Positions 46,846-58,500 of a DNA stretch of 64,000 bases are shown piece after piece. Origin of the DNA: Ornithodoros turicata (lineage: Eukaryota; Arthropoda; Arachnida; Ixodida; Argasidae); assembly GCF_037126465.1 (NCBI RefSeq), contig NC_088201.1, positions 6,081,001 to 6,145,000 on the forward strand, in the 5' to 3' direction. Numbering within the stretch: position 1 is the first letter of the stretch; each line of letters starts with the position of its first letter. Below the pieces are notes generated by a model. That model ran no database searches. It was given only the letters and a program-made list of their open reading frames with translations, and had not been told where the DNA came from. The position numbers and the translations under genes are program-made.

Positions 46846-47005
46846 CTGCCAATCATATGGTACACAGATTAGGTAATCCAACAGGTTGAAAGCGATAAAA
46901 CATTCCAAATTCAGTTCTCCGAGCCAAATGTTAGGGGAAGTATACGTACGTCTTCGGATTCATTAGACACGAGGAGTGGAAGGCAATATGATGCGGGGCA
47001 TAATG

Positions 47006-47755
47006 CAGTCAACCCTCGATTTATGAACACCCTCGGTTCCCCGAAAAATCGTTCATAAATCGAGGGATTCATAAATCGAAAATTTCCGTTAAGTGAGTAC
47101 TATCGAACAAATGGAACAGTATTTCCGAGTTGGTATTGTGTTTATAATGCCATATATTGTGTAATTTTGCTTTCGACCATGCCTTCTGCTGTATCAATCT
47201 CACAAAGCACAGATGTTAGCGCATTCACACTCCGTTTATTATGCGATACTAAATAGTTTAATTTTGCTTTGGACCATGCCTTCCGCTGTGTCAATCTTAG
47301 AAAGACGAGATGTCAGCACATTCGCACTCAACTGGTCTCGAATTTCCTCTGGGGTTTTAAACCTGCGTTTATTAATCTCAGGGTGACAGCGGACACCTTA
47401 TTCATGAATTGAGGTCAGGAACACTTCTGCAAAAACCCGTTTGTTGTTCGGATTTCGAGGGGTTAAGAACCGAGGGTGCAATACCTGGAAAACGTTTTAT
47501 CTGTTCAGGCGTCATTCATAAGACCACGAATAATCCCTTTGAAGGTTTTTGTTGGCCTCGGAACGACCCGTTCATAAATTGAGGGCAAAAACGCTGGGCA
47601 ACTCCTAGTTGGTTCCCAGAAATTCCATTCATTATTTGAATATCGAGGTTCATAAAACAAGGGAAAAATGCATGTAAGAAGTTTGGTTCCTCGTGCTAGT
47701 GTTCATAAAACGAGGGAATTCATAAATCGAAGGTTCATAAATCGAGGGTTGACTG
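47006..47755. mobile_element. pogo-like MITE, CAGTCAACCCTCG family (copy 2)
   Basis: It has the same family and length class as 20056-20791. The right end is followed by TA, but the left flank reads TG, so the target site is mutated. It lies in the intron between SOD-repeat exons 1 and 2. Confidence 0.85.
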
Positions 47756-48477
47756 TAATTGGGTCCAGTCTAACGGAATTGACGCCCTTTGGTCTTTCTT
47801 TAATAATTATGTATAAGCTTATGTCGGAAAAATAAGGGGAGAAAGTCACGTGACCGTGTCGATGACGCACTTCTGCAGACAGCTAGAGCGCCCTGCTGCT
47901 ACGTCCCCGAGCTTTTCCCGCACTAATTACGGGACGAAATTATTTTCGCATTGTCCCCGTTTACGTCATATTGTTCATGTCGATAGACCTATCCCTGTTT
48001 ACAAACAAATGACGTCAGATGGTACAACAGCGCCACCAACTTGGTAGAGTGGAACTATACTATAGCAAAAAAATCAATAAGTCATAAGAAAGCCACGTTT
48101 AAATGCGGCTTCTCGTATTCTAAGATTTTTTAAAATAATTCTTTACATATTATTAGCTGTATGGCCTTGTTCTTCTGCATTCTACCGGCAGCGCTATCTT
48201 TTCGGTAGCCCTTTCTAAAGATGGCTACCGGGCTGTTCCATCTTCTGGAGCCTGAAGTGCACGCGTTTCTCTCAGAGTGCACGTGGTGTCGCGATACAAA
48301 GCAAGCGCGAACTAAGTCGTAATAACAAACCACATTCCGCGCAGGATTAGGACATTGACTTTCAGACGATGCAACTCTTCGGATGAATCCTTTTGTTTTC
48401 TTTCCGTGGCGGACTGGGAAGTGGGAACGCGGATGAAGACACGCAAGCGATTAAAAACGTGACCTCATCTGTGCGTA

Positions 48478-48692
48478 CAGCTTGGGACAAAAGTTTACGG
48501 AACACGGCACTGGCGTGTTTCTTCATCGGAGCGGCCCCCTACTAGCTATAAGAAAAATATCGAATAAGAAACAGGTGACCGGTTATTATGTCCATCTCTT
48601 GGTATGTGTACGCCTTCCTGTTTGCTGCGAGGGTGTCGCTCCAATGGAGAAATGCGACACCCCAGCGTTCCGTAAACTTTTGTCCCAAGCTG
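48478..48692. mobile_element. Tc1/mariner-type MITE, CAGCTTGGGACAAAAG termini
   Basis: TA|CAGCTTGGGACAAAAGTTTA ... TAAACTTTTGTCCCAAGCTG|TA, with TIRs of about 30 bp and length 215 bp. No coding capacity. Confidence 0.85.
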
Positions 48693-49459
48693 TACCACTA
48701 ATACAAAGAAGCCACCCGTGACCTTAGTGGAGGGATATCGCTTTGTGAAACAGCGGTGTTCTCCGCCCGCGCTGTTTCTGTTTCACTATGTCTATACCAA
48801 CGTCATGATTACGTCACGGTGACGTTTCTTCGGTAGAGGTCTATAGGGTTTATTCGCTGACGTCACTGCGCCGCCATACTGTAGGTCCCTCGAAGTTATG
48901 TTCCCGCATTAATTCGCTGCCATATGCTTTTTGGGTGACTGTTAACGTCGAAAACATGGAAATTGCTTGGATATGCTACAAATCACACTGCACAATAACT
49001 TTGAGGAACACCAGATATACGGGGGGTGCGATATCGGTAGCGGCTTGGATGGGATTTATACAATATGGCGACCGATGCAGCACATCTGCCTGCAAGCGAC
49101 AGTGGCGGTCTCCTGCGGATGACGTCATGTGAATAAACCTTATACCGGCGTCTACTTTTTGGCCTCCGGGGGGACAGGAAGGGAAATTTGCGCCCCTCCC
49201 CGTATTCTTGCTTTCCGAAAGGTGTCTTTTTTGCGCTCGTCTAGTTCTGCACGCATGTACATTCACGTACAACGCACTGCCTACAGCATAATGATCTAGG
49301 AAAACCCTGACTTTGAAATGCAATCCTCCAGAGAGCCATTCCAACTTTTCTTGACAACAACCCTCCCATCACTGACGCCAAGGGCGCTTGCTCGACAAAA
49401 TGGCAGTGAGAGCAACCCCACAGACCGGCAAATTCTTACGGTGGCAAAAATTTTTTTAC

Positions 49460-51703
49460 CAGACGTATGTAGCCCTGCAAAGCTGCTGCGGGATCATCGA
49501 AGGAAGCCAAGGCAACGATCTCGCGCCCTTCTCCTGGTTCTATTTCTGGGCGCACAGTGCCGCAAGCCCAGGGACGGTCCCGCTTGTTCATACGCACTGC
49601 CACTGACCGGCCGATTGGCGAAATGGAGCCAAAGAGCTGTATGCTCGGATCCAGGACATCGATCACGACTTCTTCCTTTCCGTCTAGAGGTCCAAGTTTG
49701 CCACTGAGGTCTCCAGGGAGATACTGGTCCAAGGAGCCCTCAGCAGGCGTCGGTCCCGTTACATTTCTTTCGGGCCAGGGAGGACCCAAGGCGTCGTCGT
49801 GGCACGGAAAGCGGCGTTCCAGAGGTACTGGACGTGTGCGTACGCCATAACGCGTCGCTTGGCCTTCTAGCCCCCGCAGTTCCACGTCGATGTAGACAGG
49901 ATCTTCTGGTGTCTCTTGCGTCCAGATGACGTGACCTCGGGGTCCGTCTGTTTGCGTGGCATCAGCGAAACGCCATCGGCGTACAGAAGCCTTGACAGGG
50001 TGTAACGGAAGTATACGAGTGCACGCAAGGCGATCGCCCCGGTGCGGCGGAGCACCGTCGTCATGAATTACGAAGGCTCGATGTAAAACACTGTGAGGCC
50101 CTGATAAGGGTAACTGACCGTCTGCGTGATAAAACCGCACTGGTCTCACAGCACCAATTTCAATGCGTCGTCCCGTCTTGCCGGTGATGTCGCCAATAGC
50201 GCAGCTGAATGGGCGCCCCGGACGACAACCAGCAGCCTGTGAAGGGTCATAACGGGGACCCACACTGCGACATCGGTTCTGCCAGTCGTAAAAGTCACGT
50301 CCAGGTGCATCACGGTGAATGGCCATGCGATGCGCCATCGTTCTGTTAGTCGAACCATCAGTGTAGGCTAACTGAACCAGTACAGTTGTCTCGGCGTCGG
50401 GATCCTCTTGACGTAGCTCCACTGTACCAGCGACCGGATAATAAAATATAGCCCTGGCGGCGATGCCGGGTTTCAGTGGCCGTAGGGCAGCACACGCGAT
50501 GGGTCGTCCCGCGTCGTCTTCCAGAAGTACTGCACGTCCAGAAACAGTATCAGAGCCAAAGAGTGGCAAACGAGTGTCATGAAACGTGCCAGCACGGAAC
50601 GGTCCATTACGGATCGACAGGGCGCCCGCAGCAGGTGCCCCACTACCCGAGAAAGCATCGAAGGTTGCACTGTCGCATGGTGGCGGCATCGCAAGTACGC
50701 GCCAGGTGGGTATCTCGCCGAAAGGATTACGCTGGACGCGCGCGCGAACACTCGTCGGTTCACTAGGGTGTCTCTGGCGAAGCACAAGTTTCGCGCGCAG
50801 TCCGCGCCCTTCGACCGTCGCCACTAGTTCGCGAGTGTCCAACATACGCACACGAGCACAGGCTACCGACCGTCCATCGTCGTCCAAGATGGTCACGAGA
50901 AGACGAGCTGCTGTGGCACGGGGCAAGTGCATGTCCAAGAACACTCTCTTGGCGGGAGTTCCCGCGCGAGAAACGGGAAGTGGACCATGTTTCGCTGTCA
51001 TATTTCCCGCCCGACATCCGGTGTGATTTGCGCGACTGCATTCACCTTGCACGGAAGAATGAGGTCCCGGGTCGAACAGCGGCGCTCCAGCGCAGTTCTC
51101 GCCTCGGCGACCGTCGTCAAGCACGTCGGCCACCAGCAGGTTCCAGGTGTACCGCTTTGGCGGTACAGAATCGCGCACGTGGTACAAGTCACAATAAATC
51201 AGATACAGATCGTCGGGAGTCTGGCGAAAGTCGAGTATTCCAGCGATTGGAGCTCGGAACACCGCCCTGGAAGTCGCGACGGGTCCCTCCGACATGACAG
51301 TTGCACAAGCGACGCGGTTACCCGGACCTTGCAATAACAGCGCACGTCCCCATATAGTGTCGGAGCCTCCAAGTTTGACAGAATCGTCTTCGAAGACGAG
51401 CTCTGTACTGTTGGGTCCCAGGTCGAGCTTTCCGTGCCGTCGAGAGAAGTCATGACGTGCACGGCCTAAGGAGTTGCAGGGTGCAGCTGAATCGAGCGCA
51501 GCGGAGAGGTCGCGTATGCTCCACGAGAAGGTGCTGGGTTCCTCTCCAGTCAGTCTTACGCGGATTGTCACGTTCTCTTGACTCGTTTGTTCAAAAGTTA
51601 CCTCGCCTTCAAGTCCTCCCATAGCGATCGGAGCTCGTAGATGAAGCGGCGTCGCGTTGCACGCTGCTGCAATAAGCAGCAGCAAAGTAATACGTTTCAA
51701 CAT
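49460..51703 (-). CDS. Secreted Cu/Zn-SOD-like repeat protein (CSRP/Rsod-like), exon 1
   Basis: This 748-codon exon starts at ATG 51703, giving a signal peptide (MLKRITLLLLIAAACNA). An in-frame ATG 87 nt upstream would bury it. It contains five degenerate Cu/Zn-SOD-like domains at roughly residues 25-137, 145-288, 293-410, 415-567 and 570-718, plus the start of a sixth. The recurrent signature is the SOD C-terminal motif 'L.G.D.I.GR.LL....R.ACA', e.g. KLGGSDTIWGRALLL, LPLFGSDTVSGRAVLL, LPLSGPHSVLHRAFVIHDDG. GDITGK/GDLSGK matches SOD GDLGN. Known animal Cu-only SOD-repeat proteins have this layout. Copper-ligand histidines are replaced in nearly every repeat; repeat 4 keeps MAIH and VIH. It is probably extracellular and probably non-catalytic (inference). 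It ends CTG|GTAAAA, phase 0. Confidence 0.88.
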
Positions 51704-52428
51704 GGATCCACTCGTCACTACTGTGTCCCACGTTGTCGTTTGTATCGAAATGAGGCCATCGCTTTCTCCGTGGAGGAAAACGTGGGACAACCGGTTCCTG
51801 CGCCGTAGTCTCCCCGTTCAGGCCGAGAGAGAAAGCGGCTTGGCATTCTCTCCGTTCACGTGCTTTCAAATAGTACCGTTATTCGTGTGGAGTTGCCTTT
51901 TCAACCTGTCAGTGGAAGGGGGGTTGGAGGATTTAAGCACCCCCCTCAAACTCGTACATTCGGCGATGCATTTGGGAGAGGGGAGTGAGCTCGAAACCCC
52001 CTCCCTCACGTAAAGTCCCCATAGAACCGCTCCCGAAATATTTTTCTGGCCACGCCACTGATATCAAGTTATTAACGTTGAAAAGTGGCAGTCGTCGAAA
52101 AAGCCAGACAGCGGCGGGATTTGAACCACGCAGGCTTGTGTTGTGTTCTCCCGTTGTGTGTTCCAGCTTCCGAGCAATTACTTTCCATCAAGTTATCAAC
52201 TATTTACGAGCAATTTTTCTCAGCGAGGCATTGCCGTTGTTCTTTGCAGACCTTGTGTTGACTGTTGAGCCTCGCGGTTTTCGGTTTTGCCTCCGCGCAA
52301 CGTCACACATCACGTATCAAAGCCTGTGGCCAATCGGGATGTGGGCCTACTTTATGCTGCGGGGGACACTCGCGCCGACAGCCTCATCGCTTTTGTGCAC
52401 ACGCGCATACGCATACGCGCCGGTAAAC
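51704..52428. other. Divergent region between SOD-repeat gene and METTL4
   Basis: This is about 725 bp between head-to-head starts. The middle is occupied by a SINE fragment (about 52080-52200). I see no TATA box or other well-supported regulatory site. Confidence 0.5.
52080..52200 (-). repeat. tRNA-derived SINE fragment, minus strand
   Basis: On the minus strand CCTGCGTGGTTCAAATCCCG carries a box B (GGTTCAAATCC) and is followed by CCGCTGTCTGGCTTTTTCG. This layout resembles tRNA-SINEs known from ticks (from memory). Confidence 0.5.
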
Positions 52429-52641
52429 ATGGCGGTTCTAGTTGAGAGCGATATCGGCTGGTTTGTGTCACACGCTAAACTCGTGCGCGACTGGTATCGT
52501 AATTGTCGGCGGTGTAATGGACACATAACTGCTTTAGAGCTTCGAAACGCTTTCTTCGACATTGCAGTACCATTCCAGATGGATTCCGCAGCGCAGAAGC
52601 ATGCGTCGTTGTTGGACGATGCAACGCGACTCCACCGTGAG
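52429..52641 (+). CDS. METTL4: METTL4-like adenine N6-methyltransferase, exon 1
   Basis: The start at ATG 52429 has a strong context (AAACATGG). It encodes MAVLVESDIGWFVSHAKLVR and a poorly conserved N-terminal region, with GW..H.K spacing like METTL4 proteins. I place the donor at GAG|GTAGAT, the one whose phase (0) matches the next clear exon. The frame stays open to 52746, so the boundary is uncertain and a further exon in the 1.3-kb intron could be missing. METTL4 modifies adenines in snRNA (U2 m6Am) and perhaps DNA. Confidence 0.6.
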
Positions 52642-53964
52642 GTAGATTCCATCGTGTCTTATCAAATCATTCGGGACAAATTGCAGCAAGCCAATCGAAG
52701 TTCAGCGAATCCGAAGGCTTACATGGCACCTACATGTGCAAACTAGCCTCGTGTCCCAATGAAATGTGCGTCGTACAAATTCCAACGTGAAAAACACTAG
52801 TGCCTTCCGAGTCCGAAGAAAGACCGGTTGTTGTGTTTTCTGCCGTTTTCCATGTGTTCTCTGCAACAAACGTTTTCAGATAGTAGATACAATTTACCGG
52901 CGGGCAAACCGGGCCACCTTATTTCAACTCTTCTTTTCTCTCTCTCCTTCCTTTTTTTTTTTTTTTTTGCCTTCAAACTCAGCACTACGTATTTCAGCGA
53001 ACTTCACCTCACCTCAACAAAATGAACGTTTTGACAGTTCCTTAACCCAAAAGAATAGCTTGCCCGTGAAGGTCGAAAACTCTTCTGCCATTGATTGGCA
53101 CATCTGCGAGAAGATTTTTGCCACCTCGAATACCCATTCACAATAGCCTTGGGACTTCTATGGCTTTGAGAAACGGAGGGAAACGCTGCAGGGGCTTACC
53201 ATGTTACGCATCCCTAGGATAAAGTTGAAAAGAAAAAAAAAAAAAAGAAGAAAGGTAATACCTTACGCAGTCTGAGGATAGATCGTTGTTACATGTTTAC
53301 ACAGTCTGCGGCATGGTATTTCCTGCTCCATTGCATAATTGAAGATATACCTTTTAGCGCAACAGTAGAAACTTTGGAATGCGAAAAAAAAAACAAAGAA
53401 ACATTGAAACGCATGGAAAATTTCAAGGCACAGAGTCAAGTGGTGAACAAAGCCGTGCGATAGCCAAAGTTAGGGAACTTTTAAATCCCTACTGCCTGGA
53501 ACAGTGCTGTAAATAATGATATAAACAAAGTCTTACAGGGATTCTCTTCCCATATGCGCAAGATACGACAAATCGAAGCCCCCAAAACGCTTTATTATTA
53601 TTATTTTTTTTTAAATGCTAGTTTTCAGACTTTTTTTTTATCGAAATGTACGTTTACAAATATTTCGTCAGCTATATGATCTGGGGTTCGTCTGTCATTG
53701 GAGGTGTGTGGCGGTACCCCCCATCACAAGTCGTTTGTACGATTTCTGTGAAGGCTCCTTTTCTGTTTTTCCCGTAAACATACCCGATACTCTTGCAGTA
53801 TTTTTGAGAAGCTCCTCGAGTCACGGCGTAGTACACACCACCTGGTTTCGGTATTAACGTCATTATTTCGCTTTAATGAAATCAGTTTAATTCATTGAAC
53901 ATGTACAAAACTTATCATAACGAGCAGAAATTTAAATGGCCGCGTTCCTATTTATATCTCACAG

Positions 53965-54036
53965 GGACAACCAATACGCAAACCACGGCGCAAGAAACGG
54001 CAACACGCTGCGTGCGCCATTGTCAGCTTCTTGCAG
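53965..54036 (+). CDS. METTL4: METTL4-like, exon 2
   Basis: The exon has 24 codons, phase 0 at both ends (ATATCTCACAG| ... CAG|GTACGT). It encodes the basic segment GQPIRKPRRKKRQHAACAIV, which corresponds to the KKRKR stretch ahead of the conserved part of METTL4. Confidence 0.65.
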
Positions 54037-54094
54037 GTACGTCATAATCGAAATACGTTCAATCTAATCTATACCTATCAAAGTTGCACTACAG

Positions 54095-54377
54095 AACCCT
54101 ACACGGATTGCTGCAGCCACAGAGAAGATCGTAGAAGAAGCCCGCAAGCTGGGGCATTTCTTCGAAGCGGATGCAACATCAGAAGAAATCCGCCATAACA
54201 ATAAGACTGCAAGAATCGCAGCTAGTCAAGCATTGGACGTGCGGATACCACCAGCTGACACCTTATCCCGGGGAGACAACGATGTAGCAATAGTTGTCAG
54301 CCATTGTGAACACCAGTATGCCATTCCTGTGGGAGCTTGTCCTCGAGCTGGGGACGTACAGCAGGCGTTGTCTCAAG
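54095..54377 (+). CDS. METTL4: METTL4-like, exon 3
   Basis: The exon has 283 nt, phase 0 in (CACTACAG|, after a 58-nt intron) and phase 1 out (CAAG|GTAGGG). It encodes an alpha-helical stretch (IAAATEKIVEEARKLGHFF) and QYAIPVGACPRAGDVQQALS. The latter aligns with the METTL4 segment just before the catalytic domain (KYLLP...SDI..L). Confidence 0.8.
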
Positions 54378-54490
54378 GTAGGGAACAGCAGTCCCCGCAT
54401 TCTAGGTACCATAATGGCGCTGCTGTAGAAAGCGTCATTCTTTGTCAGGCGACAGTGCTAATGCAATTTCATAATGCATGCTGGGAATAG

Positions 54491-54913
54491 AACGAGGTCC
54501 ATTCGACCTAATCGTCGCGGATCCACCCTGGGACAACCGGTCTGTCCGCCGCAAGAACAGCTACGTCTGTCTGGGACGACGCCGGTACGAAGAACTGCTG
54601 CTCCAGCTTCCCGTAGCGCGGCTGGGAGTCAACGGGGGTCCGCCGGGTCTCGTGGTGGTCTGGTGTACCCACAACGCGTCGCAGCTCGAGTTCGTGGTGA
54701 AGCAGTTGCTGCCAGCATGGGGTACACCATTCCTGGGTGTCTGGTACTGGGTCAAGGTGACACGTCGTGGTGTACCAGTACGGCCTATCGGTGGTGTCCA
54801 CAAACAGCCCGTCGAGTACCTGGTGTTTGGTGGGACTGCGGCGGACTTTCCAGATCATCGCATCGTTGTTTCCGTGCCTTCCAGCATACATTCGCACAAG
54901 TTTCCGTTGACAG
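54491..54913 (+). CDS. METTL4: METTL4-like, exon 4 (catalytic MT-A70 domain)
   Basis: The exon enters in phase 1 (codon G|AA) after GGGAATAG| and ends in phase 1 (ACAG|GTAAGA). It encodes GPFDLIVADPPWDNRSVRR with the DPPW catalytic motif of MT-A70 N6-adenine methyltransferases. It also encodes VVVWCTHNASQLEFVV and WYWVKVTRRG, and VHKQPVEYLVFG with IVVSVPSSIHSHKFPL. VSVP..IHSHKPPL with HK.PYE is the METTL4 signature. A stop at 54472-54474 excludes the earlier acceptor at 54448. Confidence 0.92.
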
Positions 54914-55292
54914 GTAAGAGAGCACGAAGTCTGTCTGTTGTTCATTGCTAGGAGCGTTGCCCAGGAACATCGCTAAAGAAGCACAACATGCCCAAAATTC
55001 AAAGGGGGAAAGAGTGCAAAATTCGCTTATCTGTTCACCTTTACCTTGTGCACATATGACTAGTAATTCTGTTCTGCAGTTCAAAGCTCTACAGAAAAAA
55101 GTTTAACCTAAAAAAGTGAATTAGAAACTTCTCTAGACTCCCCAGCTTATGAACTTCCGAGATCCTTGCCATCCGGCTCACCTGCGGGAAAGGAGGACCC
55201 TAGGACATCCCCTAGGAATGACTCTCAGCTGTGCTACTGTTACGAACCACCACTAATTTGTATTTATTTAGAGATACGATTTGTTGACGCAG

Positions 55293-55384
55293 AGCTTTTA
55301 AAGCCCTGGATTGGAGAAAAGCCACGTTGCTTAGAACTGTTTGCCCGCTACTTGGTGCCCCATTGGACAAGCATCGGAGACGAG
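55293..55384 (+). CDS. METTL4: METTL4-like, exon 5
   Basis: The exon has 92 nt, phase 1 in (TTGTTGACGCAG|) and phase 0 out (GAG|GTACAC). It encodes LLKPWIGEKPRCLELFARYL and WTSIGDE, matching the METTL4 motif YLELFAR.L.PGWTSWGNE. Confidence 0.9.
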
Positions 55385-55444
55385 GTACACGAGTGAACTT
55401 TGATGTCGATATTGAATTAGTATTGACTTTGTTTTTGGACACAG

Positions 55445-55525
55445 GTGCTGAAGTTGCAGAGACTAGAGCTGTACGAGGAAGTCGACGATCCCACCGTACA
55501 AGACTGTCAAGCCCCAAAGGAATGA
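55445..55525 (+). CDS. METTL4: METTL4-like, exon 6 (C-terminus)
   Basis: After a 60-nt intron (GACACAG|) it encodes VLKLQRLELYEEVDDPTVQD and a TGA stop at 55523-55525. GDEVLKLQ corresponds to human NEVLKFQ, the last conserved block. The reconstructed protein is 387 aa against about 470 in human. The shortfall is in the variable N-terminal half. Confidence 0.88.
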   Translation: MLKLQRLELYEEVDDPTVQDCQAPKE

Positions 55526-58500
55526 GCAGCCATAGGAATGTGCAATTTGCAAGAAAGTTGACGGGCCTGCATGGAAACGCTATAAATGTACCTAATAGAT
55601 GGATTTGTTTTGAGAACCTCCCATTGTTGTGTGTGTTAATATGAGAGCAAGGACAGCAAACACATTGGCAAACAAATGGTCACAGGACAAATGTCTCGAG
55701 CTACAAAAAAAATAACAAAAACAAATAAGGTATCCTGTAGAAGCAGCATAAAACATTAAACATACCTAATGTTTAACCTGATGTTTTTTGTTTTGTTTTT
55801 TTTTATGGGGGGGGGGGGGGTGTATGGAAGACTCATCTGGATGAACTGTTGCCCTTCAAGATGAACTTTCTAATGTCTGTCCTATGTCAAAATCTTGAGA
55901 AAAAGGGGGCATGACATGATGCATAAAATGTATGCCTTGAATTCAAAAAACAGTATGTAGTAATGTGAGTACTGAGGTTTCAGTTAAAGCATTATCTTCT
56001 CTTCATGAAGTAGTTCAAATTTGATGTAAAAAATTCAGCATTACCTGTGTCCCAATTGAAGATCTCTGGTTCACAAATTCCTATGAAGGTGTGCAGATCT
56101 GGATTTGGGGGGGGGGGGGGTCCTATAACCCTCAATATCTGTCATGTCATAGTGCTCCAGTTGACCTTAGGTAGTGCATGTAACATGCTGTGCAAGGCAG
56201 GACCCTCTTCACCCACCCACCCCCATTTTTTCCCCGAAGGAAATACTGGATCTGGCCCAGTCCCTGTGGCACCTCAGAATAACTGCTTTCTTTGGGGTTC
56301 CCTTCTTTGGGGTGCTCTTAATTATTTGACTCCCAATCCTGAGCATTTCGATCATTTTAGTGTAATTTTTGCATATCTTCAGAAGTGGATTTTTTGTCGC
56401 CGTCGTGGTTGACTTCATGCTGATGCAATGTCAAAAAGCCACCAGCCTTGAACTTGGATAAGAAACATTGGTGTGGTTTGAGAGTACCAGTTCCTTGTGA
56501 CTGGACCCGCGTTACAAAGAGGCCGACCAAGGGGCACCACACCACTATCCATTCCATCCATCCAACCAACTTTCCTGGCATCTTCTTCATATGTTGTTCT
56601 GGCCTCGGCAGTAAAACACGATATGATCTTCGTTGAATCCAGAAGTTTATCCAGAACCGCAAGCTCGGGCGGGGGGAGGGGGGGGGGTGAAAAAAGTTGG
56701 GGATGCAGTTACATTGTAACAATATAGTACTCAGAAATTTTTTTCTTTTTTTTGCGGGGGGGGGGGGGGGGGGGCTGGTTGAATCTGTTATTGGGAAACT
56801 ACATCAACTGGTAGTACTAGTACCCACAGCGACGAAAATGTTGACACACTAAAAAAAAAAAAAAAAACAGCTCCAAGAAGCGCGCAACTGCGCGTCTGAT
56901 CGTGCCGCATCACTCGTTCGCTATGATGGCAGAGGCGTCCATGACCCGCGACATGTGTGGCGAAATAAAGCTCTTTTTTTTTACAACAGCCAAACTACAT
57001 AGCACGAAAATAACGTTATGTTTGTTCAAACTGTTCGAAGAATAAAGTGTATGATACGATTTGGTCTTTGTTTCGCGTTGAACGGACCCCGTTGATACAT
57101 CCCTCCATAGGTCCTCCCTGATGTGGTGTACATATTTTGTTTCTGGTAGTTTCTAGTGGGATCGCTGACATTCCGCGCTGGCACAGCGAACATGCTTCAA
57201 TTTTTCCCAGTGCGTTACATTCCTTTTTTCAACCTATTGAATACTGGATCTACTCTAGGCGCTACAGTTCCGAAATCTGATGCTGCTCTTCGCTCATTTC
57301 TGCATACGTGTTCAACCAATCAGGCCCACACACGTGGGCGGGCGTCTGTTAATGCCGGCATCTCGCGTCTGACGTGCCGACATCTGCTTCTTAACCTTAC
57401 CGCATATTTTTTCACGTGGACATATGTTGAGTTGTTATTTATACACACCTTTGTACATAATTTAATCTTCATCTTTATAAACATGGTATTCGATGTTAGG
57501 AGGTACGTATATTAACACCATTTTGTCATGTTCCTCGCGTACATCGTTGAACAAATAGAAGCGTGTAGTGGTGCTCGTTATGTTTTTAACATGTGCATGC
57601 AAAAATGTTGTGTAGATACTAATGTCGCGTTGCAATGTTGTTGTTCTGAAGGCTCAGATTCTATGGTAGGACAGTGTTGCACATCCTCTACTGGTTGTTT
57701 ACGTTTGCAATGTTGTTTTTTTGGTTGGTATGTCAGAAATCAGCCGGGTTGTGCGGTGTTTTCTGAGCGCATCGGCTAAGTGTTCCTAACAAAACAACAA
57801 AAGCAGACAGGTATAAAGAATAAATTTGTGCATCCCCGAAGTAGAGGCAGCTTCACACATTTACGAAGCAGTACACGCTCTACTTGAGTAGCGGTTTTAA
57901 CACGGGAAGTGGTGCCGGCATTTTGTTCATTTCCTTAGCACGCGTAGATCTGATAGCCACACAAAGCTGTAGTGAATGGACGAAGTCTTACCTGTTAGTG
58001 AGCTTTCCAGGGGAACGCAGGGTGATTTATAGTACACAAACGCTTGTTTCTAGCAAGACAGAGAGAAAAGTGCAGTGCCCTTGGGATCAATCATGCCGAA
58101 AACAAAGGAGTAATAGCAAACCATTCAAGCTGTGCTGTATGAAACCTTGTAAATGTTTTTGCTTGTTGGAGAGACTGTGACGAGAGATGTGGTTGACGGT
58201 GTTGTAGGAGAAATAGACATAACGAAAAGGTTCCAGTTTCCAATCGCAGGGTTTCAAAATTTCTTCTGACCATGATCCGAGAACCAGATTACTGCGCTTT
58301 TTTTCACAGTCTCTCTGAAGTCACAAGACTAAATGGTTTTCCTTTTGCATTTGCTACAAACGTGGTATTTTTCTTGCAGCAAAGTTACGCAGTAAGTTGT
58401 GATACGTTTGTACAGGCAGAGGGAGTTCACACTAAGTCACACTACTCTGTCTTAAGCACACAAAAATTCCGCAACTAAAGTGTGCGCTTATATGTGCAGC

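Larger units (their letters stand above)
46846..49459 (-). other. SOD-repeat intron 1
   Basis: It contains the CAGTCAACCCTCG MITE (47006-47755) and the Tc1-like MITE (48478-48692). It also contains repeat pieces such as AAACAAATGACGTCA with CAGCGCCACCAA (about 48003-48050), which recur near 44990-45025. No coding exon was seen. Confidence 0.6.

Noticed and set aside
57528..57779. Cysteine-rich 84-aa frame, toxin- or defensin-like at first sight
   Set aside because: No signal peptide and no regular cysteine framework; the cysteines come from repeated TGTTGT sequence in AT-rich DNA, with no splice or family support.
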